Assembly: GCA_030704615.1 (NCBI GenBank)
Contig: CM060732.1
Coordinates: 22,446,001 to 22,506,000, forward strand
Source of the DNA: Takakia lepidozioides
Taxonomy: Eukaryota; Streptophyta; Takakiopsida; Takakiales; Takakiaceae
DNA length: 60,000 nt
Direction of reading: 5' to 3'
Shown: positions 34,369 to 42,986 of the stretch, one piece after another
How the letters are laid out: every line of letters begins with the position of its first letter
How positions within the stretch are numbered: position 1 is the stretch's first letter
Position numbers and translations under genes: made by a program
The notes under the pieces: generated by a model
Database searches by the model: none
Told to the model about the DNA's origin: nothing
The model's input: the letters and a program-made list of their open reading frames with translations, nothing else

Positions 34369-37300
34369 TCAGTCTGACTCAGAGTCAGTACAATGTATCC
34401 CCGCTTCCTCTGCATCTAAGTCTAAGTATTTTAGAACACCGGATCCACGCTGGATACACCTACGGCTGGCCACTAAAAAGTCAGGGGATATGGACTCGGC
34501 CGCGTGAAGTGCCATTGCTTCGGCATAAACAGGCAGCAGAAAATTGGAAAGGGGGCTGTCGAAAACAGACTCGCCAGAAATGATTGTATCTCCTGAAGAT
34601 CCACCACTGCCTTTCCTGAAAGACAGCCTGAAAAAGTTATTACTGTAGCTTTGATGTTATCGAGAAATTGAGTATGACTCCCAAAGAGGGTTTAGCACTT
34701 ACTCACATGAAAAGTCGTTGTCGACCTGCTTATCTTCGGGATCGTCATCATTTTGAATTTGAATCCGATCAGTCTGTGTGCCTGAAGTGGAGCCAGACAA
34801 AAGGGGGAGGAGCACTGTGTTGTAGAGGTCAGAATCACCCTCCATGCCAAAAATGTTTCTTCCGCCTGCCTTGCATGCATGGTAAGTTGCTCCTGCACCA
34901 GACAGGAGAACATGAACAGTTTGGAGGGGGGGATTTAAGCAGATGAAACTGTTGAAAGGAAACCAATTCGGAAGGGAAAAAACGAACCTGTGGACACAGA
35001 AAGATCGACCACCCGTGCAGAGCGGTGGCTGCATGACTCCAGCAGTATTTGCATGAACGCTGGGGACTTTTCCTTTGCACCTCTCCAGGGAGTGCCATCT
35101 GGTCTCTTCAGAGTCTGACTGGACTGCATGAAGTTGTACAAAATGTCATCGACATGGGGCTCATAGGGGGGGTTGACGAAACAACCCTGGTCAGAAATCT
35201 CAAAGCTGCGGATGGAGGATGGTGTCTTTGAGGTGCGAATCCTCCGCAGGCAGATCGCCTCGAACATCCTCGTCTGCCAAAGATAGCAGGTTAGTGTGGT
35301 AAACACAATCTATAGTGGAAGTGTGTACATCGGCTATTCAGAACTCAGACACAAAAAAATCATAAATCGGTGATGATCGGTGTCGATCATAACACATTCT
35401 ACTAGAGTGGAGCTGCAGAGAAAATTGAAACTCATGATCAAAGCACAAGCAGAAGGGAGATGACATACCAGCTGACCAGGGAAACCCCCTTTCACAAGGT
35501 AGAGGCTGTTCACACAATTCCATGTGCGCAAAACTTCAAACCCTGAAGACTTGAGGTATGATGCCAATGCCCGACGACTATCATTGTCACATGACTGAAA
35601 AAGCAGAAGTGTCCCTGCATCAGAGAGGAAGTTGTTACAGAACCCGAACACCCAACTCCAGTAGTTGTCCTCGAATTTGTTCCAGCCTGGCGTCTTGCCC
35701 TTTGGAAGAACTTCTGGCACAGCCTGGCTATCCGGGATGTCGAGAATGACAATGTCGGCCGCATAAGTTTTCTGCACACCGCACACGGAGGTGGGACCTG
35801 TGCTCACCTGCAACAGACATGTTTTTTATAAGAACGATGGCAAGATTGTTTTCAAAGAACGAGACTGAAATACTGCCAACGAAACTTTCAGAGAAAAAGG
35901 AAAGAAACTGGAATTCTCACCAGATTGAGGAATGAGATTATATTGTCCCAGGTAGGGGATGGCACCCCAGTGTATCCTCTCTTTCGACTCTGCATCATCG
36001 AAAGCCAACCCTCATTAACAATTTTCATCTCTCCTGCTGAATCAGAATGGGAAGGGTGTGGCTTGGCATGGAACACGCACTGAAGAGTGCGGGTATATCT
36101 TCCAGCAGTAAAGTCCTGCCCACTCTCCATCTCTTTTTCATTCTCCTTCCCCTTGTCTTTTTCCTTCTCTTTGGACTTGTCTTTGTCCTTTGGCTTTGCT
36201 GGTGAGATGGCTATGACATCAACAGCCTTGTCTTTTGGTTTGCGGCCCGCCTTCTTTCCCTTCTGCGGCGTTCCCTGAGCATCAGGCTCCTTGGCAGCCA
36301 ATGTTGCTATGTTTTGTTGATACTCTTCGTCAGTCAAAGGCGCCAGCATCTCAGCGTTATTGTTCAAGTATTTCATATGCTGTTCTTGAAAGGTCGTGTG
36401 CTCAGGTGGGCAGTCAAGGTACCACCCACAGTCTCTGAAGTGAGAAGGACTCCAGTCCTTCAATATCCCTGCAGTATACATGGTTGGATCGTTTGCAGGG
36501 TCCGACCACATGTCAAGATAGTCGGGAATTCCGCTCAGGTGATTTCCTTCCATAAGCACATATTTCGTGTACCTGGAAAAAGGAGATAAATCCCAACCCA
36601 CAAAAGCGCTCAGTGAGTAAGATGCAAGTAGAACAGAATGAAAAAAACATAGATTGAAATGGCTCTGAGAACTGCTCCAAGGACCTTTCAGGACCACACT
36701 ACTGCTCTAGATATGAATGTCGTCAACGCCATTCAAAACATTCCATTCAATGATACTGTAAATACACCCTAATCCAGGTGAATGCAAATTATCGTTTAGG
36801 AATGACACAGACATAGAAGTGAATGTCGTCAACGACATTCACTAATGAAGCCAAATTATTACTTAAATGAAGCAAAATCACAGGATGGAAATCAAAAAAT
36901 CGAGTAAGGAACCCTCCAGGAAAACTCAATGCACATTCATAACGAACATATCACTGAGGACCTCACAACATCACTGTATGTGAATGGCGTCAACGCCATT
37001 CACAAAAATACCAAAACGAAACCAATTACTTAGCTCCCAATCCATGTAAATTCAATTTGTCGCTGTTGAATAATACAGACACAGCAGTGAATGTTGTCAA
37101 CGACATTCACTTTGGATTTTTCATAACAGAGCTTATCAAGCCTCCAGATTCCTCGCAAGAGGCAAAAACAATGCAGAACAACTGAATGTCTGCATTGACA
37201 TTCAGCAAAATGAAGTGAGGAACCCTCACTGTAACCTCTATGGACATTACAAAAATTTACATAACTCTGAGGACCTCTCAACAACTCCGTATGTGAATGT

Positions 37301-38087
37301 CGTCAACGCCATTCAAGGACATTATCAATTCTAATCAGGGACACTATAATTGCACCCTTAGATCCTAACCAGGTGAATTCATATACTCGCTTAAGAATGA
37401 CTCAGACAAAGAAGTGAATATCGTCAACGACATTCAATCTGGATCTAAGATTGCAATCCATATGAAGCCACATTTTTTCCCAAAAAAAACAGTAGAGTTT
37501 CAAGTATGACATTGCACCTCTCGCATCATGGCCCACTCTCCTCCAACCTGACTGTCAAAGTCGTTGGACCGTAAAATGTTACCATCTTTGGAGAACTCCC
37601 GGAAAAAACAGTATCTCCATGTGAGACCTCTCCACTTCCTTATGTATGCCTCCAATGACATTTGGGGAGGGGAAACAATCGAAATGTTCAGGTCCTTCAA
37701 AGTCTAATCCAGCACAATGACGGCGCGCTTTTCGAGCTGCAAATAGTATATTTGTCAGAATTGCAAATAAGATACTCATCACATACTTGAAGAGAAGAAA
37801 ACAACATGTTTGAATACACACCTGACTCCAAAATGTAGCCTTGTGGAGCCAGTTATCAAACACCAAATCACTGATTCCTTCCACCTTTGTGCCAGGCTGT
37901 ATGGTGCTCTTTGGGAACTGATTCAAGTCCTTTACTGTTTGATCTGAGTTCCATATCTCCAGCCACCTTATTTTTGTTTGTGGGTCGACCATCGATATGG
38001 CCAGCCGGTGCAATTTCTCCTGCTGCATCTTCCGGATGCACATGCTTGTCATAGTGTGTTTTGATTTGCTGAAGGAACTCAGGACCA
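34369..38087 (-). pseudogene. P2, 3' part: methyltransferase-like half
   Basis: Minus-strand exons downstream of the gypsy insertion: remainder of exon 4 to 37822, then 37736-37518, 36572-35921, 35807-35469, 35273-34988, 34892-34707 and 34615-34369, all with GT...AG borders. Landmarks: IRWLEIWNSDQTVKDLNQFP; a Lys/Glu-rich basic linker (36.2 kb); DIVILDIPDSQ (motif IV position, where functional enzymes have a D/N/S-P-P-Y/F/W box) followed by TLLLFQSCD; then ARVVDLSVSTGATYHACK and GRNIFGMEGD, a good match in pattern to motif I of beta-class N6/N4 DNA methyltransferases. The acidic tail ends CTDSESD. One in-frame TAG lies at 37704-37706. The DIPD variant is shared with P1, so it is a family feature and not random decay. 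Activity as a methyltransferase is therefore doubtful. Confidence 0.65.
36714..37436. repeat. Seven dispersed palindromes in a P2 intron
   Basis: Copies at 36714-36735, 36818-36843, 36980-37003, 37086-37111, 37182-37205, 37294-37315 and 37415-37436. Typical: arm AGTGAATGTCGT, centre CA, complementary arm. The copy at 36980 has GTGAATGGCGT with ACGCC on the other side, a compensatory change. Spacing is about 100-160 bases. More degenerate relatives lie at 51.12-51.62 kb. Confidence 0.85.
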
Positions 38088-38174
38088 TGTCGTGCGCATA
38101 CGTATCGCAACACAACTACATCGCTGTCCAAACCACACCACACATACATGCACAATAAAGTAGTCTACCACAAT
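38088..38174. repeat. 87-bp direct repeat, outer copy
   Basis: Starts TGTCGTGCGCATACGTATCG and ends GTAGTCTACCACAAT; identical by eye to 38534-38620. The two copies flank the 3' LTR of gypsy copy 2. Confidence 0.85.
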
Positions 38175-38176
38175 AG

Positions 38177-38531
38177 TGATAAGAAAGCTAAAAGGACACA
38201 CACTCCCAACACAAGAAATATGAAATCCATCGCTATCACTCTTTAAAACAGAAGTCGAGCCAGGGGCACCCCAAGCTGTGGGGACTCCACCCCACAACAA
38301 CCTACACTCCCATCATGAGCACACTCAGTCCTAAACGATGCAGGAGCTCGGTCGCGCAGGCTCAACTCGAGAGAGATGAGCTGCGCGACTGCCGCTCTCG
38401 TGAAGATAAGACGGGTCAGGTGTCAAACTAAACTTGACACCTGATTTAACACTTGACCTAAATCCAAGTGTTAAATACAAATAACTAGCTTTATTCTAGC
38501 TAGTTTCACACTGTGCTTATTTAACTTGACA
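38177..38531 (-). repeat. Gypsy copy 2, 3' LTR
   Basis: 355 bp, TG...CA ends on the element strand. Two differences by eye from 49550-49904 (a G/A within GAGCTC(G/A)GTCG near 38350 and an A/G near 38403), so about 99.4% identical. The hairpin stem GTCGCGCAG/CTGCGCGAC lies at 38351-38389. Confidence 0.9.
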
Positions 38532-38533
38532 GC

Positions 38534-38620
38534 TGTCGTGCGCATACGTATCGCAACACAACTACATCGCTGTCCAAACCACACCACACATACATGCACA
38601 ATAAAGTAGTCTACCACAAT
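38534..38620. repeat. 87-bp direct repeat, inner copy
   Basis: Second copy of 38088-38174, located between the 3' LTR and the element interior. Just inside it (element strand) is TAGGGGGGCG, a G-run that would suit a polypurine tract. Confidence 0.8.
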
Positions 38621-38877
38621 CGCCCCCCTAGCTGGTGGATAGGTCCCTCTACCTCCAGATAGCTACAAGACGTAATAGCCATAGCCGTACTAAGTCCTCT
38701 ATCACTGTCCCTATCGTACTCAAACTCTATAGACCAAGAGGCCGGGTACAAGAGTAGCCCCATCGTTAGTCGCCGTCTTGCAATCTGTGAACTTGAGCCA
38801 GGACTTTGTGTATTCAAGGTCTCCTGTAGCTGGGCCTTGCGTTGCTTGTTAGCCTTCCATGGTTGTATCCACTCCCA
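38621..38877 (-). other. 3' untranslated interior of gypsy copy 2
   Basis: Between the integrase-PHD stop codon and the inner 87-bp repeat. No ORF of note. Ends (element strand) with the purine run AGGGGGGCG. Confidence 0.5.
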
Positions 38878-40188
38878 CTATCCAATGCATCGTGGACATA
38901 ACCAATCCCCATCCAGAACCATCTCAAGAGGTGGAGTCAAGCATCCCATATGCCAACCTCTAGAGCATCGATCACACAGCAGCATGGTGGTTGCCCCTTT
39001 AGCAGACCCACACAACATGCACCTCAAACCTGCAAATACCACTGCCAGGTTTGGGTCAATCCTGCCATCGACATTCGGAAGGTGACATGGCGCACAATTA
39101 CGCACATGGTCCTTCCAAGTTATGCCATCCCGACCCTCCAAGACCAAGACGCTTGAGGGCAAGACCTCTCGAACCCTCAAAATAACACGTCCTGCAGTCA
39201 CATCCAGGGTCGTAGGAGCAGTCTGCTGCAGATAGACATAGTCACCAGGGTTGAATCTCCGAACCCCAGGACGATAGCCCCCACCACGTATGGTAGCATA
39301 CCTCAACGTATCACGGTGTTGTGCAATGGCAAGGTTCTCGAAAGCCATGGGCATGACTCTCTTGAACAACTCTGCACGCTGCTCACATGCACGTGCCCAC
39401 ACGTCCGGATCGTCAAGGTTAAGAACTGTAGCAGCTTCTCTGCGAATGGATGTAGGCAAATCCGGCTCTCGGCCAAAGAGAAGAAAGTATGGTGAGAAGG
39501 AGGCAAGTGATGCTTGCTTGCTGAACCTGTAGCCCATGGCTAACCAGGGTAACTGAAGGTCCCAATCTCCTAGGTGTCCCTTCTGCAAGCCATACTTGCG
39601 CAAACCCCTCTTTACTGTCTGAACAACTCTCTCTGCCAAGCCATCGGCCTCAGGATGATCCCGAGAAGTGGTGCGGTGGTCTATCAAGGCCTTGTCACAC
39701 AAAGCCTGAAACTCCCCCAAGAACTCTCTCCCTTGGTCCGTGAGTACCTCAGCTGGAGCACCGAATCGGCTAAGCACACAATCCAGGAATGCATACGCAG
39801 CTCCCTCACTAGCCTTATCAGGCAATGGAACCAATTCAATCCACTTGGAGAAGTGCTCCACCATCACCAACACGTACTTGTTGTGGCGCATGGTCAGTGG
39901 CAACGGCCCTGCGAAGTCAAGACTCCACCTGTAGCCCAATCCCATGATGGGAAGAGGGTGCAATTGTGGAGTAGGGGCGTTGAATGAAGCACGCACCCTG
40001 TCACACACCATGCACCTAGCCACAAATTGTTGCACCTCTGTGTGCATACCACGCCACCAATACTGCCCCTGCAGTAGACTATGAGTGCGTCGCACCCCAA
40101 AATGCCCCAACTCCTCATGGGCATGGCGCACTAACCGTGCCCGCTGTGTTGGGTGAGGCACAATCCTCACTCGACCATCCTCCCACAC
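38878..40188 (-). CDS. Gypsy integrase with C-terminal PHD finger
   Basis: 436 residues. Residues about 15-60 hold the HHCC zinc-binding domain (HAHEELGHFGV, then CMVCDRV). The catalytic DDE core follows: D in WSLDFAGPLPLTM, D in VLTDQGREFLGEF, E in DGLAERVVQTVKRGL. A degenerate GPY/F-like region (FNPGDYVYLQQ, then VREVLPSSVLVLEGRDG) comes next. The last 50 residues form a PHD finger with C4HC3 spacing: RCMLCGSAKG, LLCDRCSRGWHMGC, DGDWLCPRCIG; the Trp two residues before the last Cys pair is present. Many gypsy integrases carry a chromodomain in this place; a PHD finger would be an alternative reader of histone tails and might steer insertion. An in-frame TGA (40189-40191) separates this part from RT; otherwise frame and spacing are continuous. 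Confidence 0.9.
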   Translation of the reverse strand: MWEDGRVRIVPHPTQRARLVRHAHEELGHFGVRRTHSLLQGQYWWRGMHTEVQQFVARCMVCDRVRASFNAPTPQLHPLPIMGLGYRWSLDFAGPLPLTMRHNKYVLVMVEHFSKWIELVPLPDKASEGAAYAFLDCVLSRFGAPAEVLTDQGREFLGEFQALCDKALIDHRTTSRDHPEADGLAERVVQTVKRGLRKYGLQKGHLGDWDLQLPWLAMGYRFSKQASLASFSPYFLLFGREPDLPTSIRREAATVLNLDDPDVWARACEQRAELFKRVMPMAFENLAIAQHRDTLRYATIRGGGYRPGVRRFNPGDYVYLQQTAPTTLDVTAGRVILRVREVLPSSVLVLEGRDGITWKDHVRNCAPCHLPNVDGRIDPNLAVVFAGLRCMLCGSAKGATTMLLCDRCSRGWHMGCLTPPLEMVLDGDWLCPRCIG

Positions 40189-41853
40189 TCAGAGCAGGTG
40201 TGTCCCTTCCCACTTGAACCTCTTGGCTCGTTGTAGGATCCGATCCCTCTCCTTGGCAGTCACAGTGGCTGCCGTGTCTCCAGTGCGGAGGTAGTCCAAC
40301 ACAACTGAATCCTCATGTATATCTTTGGCGCCACCTTGCTCATTGCTGGCCTCAGGGTCCTCAGACACTTGATCTACAGTCATCCCTGTTGCAGGTCCAA
40401 CCTGGCCTTCCGCTGCCAAGATACACAGAAATGCAGATGCATGCCATCCGGGCACCATCTCCTCGTCCGTCTCACCATGCCACCGAGCTCCAGTGTCATC
40501 CTGCTGGCTCGTGCATGGATTGCGACTCAACCCATCTGCATTGCGATTGACCAAACCCGGTCGATGCACCACCTGAAAGTCATACTCTTGAAGGATGAGT
40601 GCCCACCGTGCAAGCTTCCCCGTAAGCTTGTCTGACTCCATCAACCACTTGAGTGGTTGGTGATCCGTGACAAGGGTGAAGAGATTGCCATATAGATAGC
40701 ACCTGAAGTGTGCCACGGCCCACACTGCAGCTAAGCATTCTCCCTCATATGAGCTATACTTAGACTCTGCAGCATTGTTCGAGCGGCTAGCATAAGCCAC
40801 TACGAACTCTCTTCCCTCATCATCCACCTGTGTGAGCACCGCTCCAAGCCCCAGCATGCTCCAATCTGTATGCAGCTGAAAAGGACGCCCCCTGATAGGT
40901 CGTCTCAAGATGGGCGCCGAGGTCAACCTCGCCTTGAGCTCTTGAAAAGCTTGTTCTTGCTCATCTTCCCACTGCCACTCCTGGTCCACCTTGGTCAGCT
41001 TGGTTAGAGCCTTTGCAATGGCACTGAATCCCTTAACAAACCGTCTGTAATAGTTTGCTAACCCCATGAAAGCTCGAACTCGGCTCACATCCGTGGGGCG
41101 TGGAACCTGTGCAATGGACTCTACCTTAGTCTGCTGTACCCCCAATCCTCCAGGATATATCATGTGACCCAGATACTCAATCTGGTTGTGGAAAAACTTG
41201 CACTTGCCCGGATGTAACTTCAATCCGTGCGTCCTTAAGCGCTCAAATACCCCCTGAAGGTGTCTCTCATGCTCCTCCACCGTAGCACTAAAGATGATGA
41301 TGTCATCTATGTAGCACCGAGCAAACTCCACCCCTGCTAGAATCCTGTCCATGACTCTTTGAAACTCAGCGGGAGCGTTTTTAAGCCCAAATGGTAAGAA
41401 CCGCCACTGGTATAGGCAATCCTTCCCGTGCTCATTGATCCCCCAGAATGCCGTCTTTTGCTTATCCGCCTCCTTGATCGGCAACTGGTGATATCCGGAT
41501 CGTAAATCCAACGTGCTAAAGACCTTGGAATGCCCAATGGCATCAAAGATCTCCTCTGGTGTTGGCATGGCATACCTATCGGACTTGGTCTGACGATTTA
41601 CAGGCCGGTAATCACCGCACATACGTCTCTCCGTCCAATTGCCATAGACATCCTTCTTAGCTGGCATCACTGTGGCTGAAGCATACTCTCCACCAGAGAG
41701 CTCCACCAAACCTGCCTCCCAGAGATCTTGAGTCCTCATCTGAATCAAAGACCTCTCCATGTCACTGTATCTATAGGGTCTCCGAAAGATTGGCGTGTCA
41801 GTGGCCAACTCAATACGGATCTCTTGACCCTTCAGTGCTCCCAAGTCCTTCAA
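40189..41853 (-). CDS. Gypsy reverse transcriptase and RNase H
   Basis: 554 residues in frame with the integrase. RT motifs in order: MPAKKDVYGNWTERRMCGDY with YRPVN, FSTLDLRSGYHQLPI, FWGINEHGKDCLYQWRFLPF with GLKNAPAEFQRVMD, the catalytic box RCYIDDIIIFSATVEEHERH, and LGHMIYPGGLGV. Then the RNase H module: FQLHTDWSMLGLGAVLTQ, YSSYEGECLAAVWAV, TDHQPLKWLM and NADGLSRNP. RT copies the element RNA into DNA, and RNase H removes the RNA strand. Upstream, the sequence to 42135 contains stops in all frames, which separates this ORF from the methyltransferase. The final codon is a TGA where the gypsy frame should continue; a CGA-to-TGA change would explain it. Confidence 0.95.
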   Translation of the reverse strand: MKDLGALKGQEIRIELATDTPIFRRPYRYSDMERSLIQMRTQDLWEAGLVELSGGEYASATVMPAKKDVYGNWTERRMCGDYRPVNRQTKSDRYAMPTPEEIFDAIGHSKVFSTLDLRSGYHQLPIKEADKQKTAFWGINEHGKDCLYQWRFLPFGLKNAPAEFQRVMDRILAGVEFARCYIDDIIIFSATVEEHERHLQGVFERLRTHGLKLHPGKCKFFHNQIEYLGHMIYPGGLGVQQTKVESIAQVPRPTDVSRVRAFMGLANYYRRFVKGFSAIAKALTKLTKVDQEWQWEDEQEQAFQELKARLTSAPILRRPIRGRPFQLHTDWSMLGLGAVLTQVDDEGREFVVAYASRSNNAAESKYSSYEGECLAAVWAVAHFRCYLYGNLFTLVTDHQPLKWLMESDKLTGKLARWALILQEYDFQVVHRPGLVNRNADGLSRNPCTSQQDDTGARWHGETDEEMVPGWHASAFLCILAAEGQVGPATGMTVDQVSEDPEASNEQGGAKDIHEDSVVLDYLRTGDTAATVTAKERDRILQRAKRFKWEGTHLL

Positions 41854-42134
41854 ACTGAAAGCAAAGCAATTCCTGTAAGCCCTCAGGAACCGCCGTATAC
41901 GTCATCTCTCTCCTCCGGTGACAATGGGTCCAATGTCAGGCTCCCAATTGTCCTCCGTAACTGCAATCTTAAGTCCAGTGGGCTTAGAGGTAGAGGACGC
42001 GTCCCGTGGTTGCTATGCTGCAACCTCTTGAGCAGTACCCCCTTCCTGCTCAGTCAATGACAAGGCCTCATCCTGCCCCATCATCTCATCATTGAGAACC
42101 TCCTCAACCCGAGAAAAATCCCCAACCTCATCCA
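41854..42134 (-). other. Degenerate joint between methyltransferase and RT
   Basis: Protein-like pieces in two frames (DEVGDFSRVEEVLNDEM, then KPTGLKIAVTEDNWEP) separated by stops. This is presumably a linker of the former gag-pol polyprotein. Confidence 0.55.
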
Positions 42135-42986
42135 TCACAGCTGCCTTGGCTGCCAACTCCCTTGGACCTCGAGCACCTCCCACGTGTGCCATGGATGTCT
42201 ACACCCCGTGGTCCTCACCGGCTCGCCCCCACTCGCTGCCTGTACCGTCTCGGTAGGCAGAGAGACCATGAAGGGGAGTGCACTCCGCACTCTACGTTGC
42301 TCAGCCATAGCCAAGCTGATAATCCAGGTCAAGCAATTGAGATCCATTGCTTGCCCCAACACCTGACGCCGTGATGCCTCAGAAAGAGAAGGCACCGCCG
42401 TGGTCCCAGTGGAAAACCCCATAGCCCGCTCTCGCTCGTCGGCATTAGGCTCCACTAACTGCTGCAACTGAGCATCCCACAAGAGGCCAGGTCCACCATC
42501 CCGAAAAGCATGGGATCCTGGGAAGCTGAGCAGTGTAGGTAATGCTGCTCGTGGTTGACCCACCCTGTTGACCACTGCCAAAGGCGAACGGTCATCGTGT
42601 CTCACACGTTGAGACTGCCTCCCTGTGTCCAAAATGCCATCCACGGTGAGGTGTGCTGGCCGCTGCACCCCATCAAATGCACGCTTGAGCAGTGCGGGTG
42701 GCATCAAGTTAGTCCACCATAGCCGTGGACGATGAGCCCGTGATCCCACTGCAGCTGCATCCAGCAGCACTGCTGACCCAAGCCATGATCGGACTTGATG
42801 CACACTGGCCATCACCCTGGCCCGAGAATCGCCCATCAGTGGCACATTCTCCAAGATGTATGCTGGCGATACAGCTTGATGAAGCTGCAAGTGGCGCAAA
42901 ATCCGCACCATCTCCCAAAACAGACCCGTCCTCAAGTCTCGCAATCCATTGCCATGCCGGCTGATGAATGCCCTTGGCAGGGCCAA
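42135..42986 (-). CDS. C5-DNA methyltransferase, C-terminal half, within gypsy pol
   Basis: This frame (283 codons) carries the second half of a cytosine-5 DNA methyltransferase. It has RTGLFWEMVRILRHLQ (just after motif IV), YILENVPLMGDSRARVM (motif VI, ENV), LDAAAVGSRAHRPRLWWTNL (motif VIII region), and GQAMDLNCLTWIISLAM (motif X-like). RPRLWWTN resembles the (R)YFWTN block of DNMT3/DRM enzymes more than the QTRRR block of DNMT1. The first codons overlap the previous ORF in another frame, so a one-base frameshift near 42945-42965 splits the enzyme. Such enzymes methylate cytosine in DNA. Within a retrotransposon the enzyme might mark the element's own DNA or host targets; this is inference. 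Confidence 0.85.
   Translation of the reverse strand: MALPRAFISRHGNGLRDLRTGLFWEMVRILRHLQLHQAVSPAYILENVPLMGDSRARVMASVHQVRSWLGSAVLLDAAAVGSRAHRPRLWWTNLMPPALLKRAFDGVQRPAHLTVDGILDTGRQSQRVRHDDRSPLAVVNRVGQPRAALPTLLSFPGSHAFRDGGPGLLWDAQLQQLVEPNADERERAMGFSTGTTAVPSLSEASRRQVLGQAMDLNCLTWIISLAMAEQRRVRSALPFMVSLPTETVQAASGGEPVRTTGCRHPWHTWEVLEVQGSWQPRQL

Noticed and set aside
38088-38620. 87-bp repeats as a normal target-site duplication
   Set aside because: Both copies lie at the same end of the element (around the 3' LTR), and the far 5' LTR flank does not carry it. The length is also far beyond gypsy duplications.
42932-42986. Programmed ribosomal frameshift in the methyltransferase
   Set aside because: No slippery heptamer is visible at the overlap, and other simple indels occur in this copy; a chance indel is simpler.
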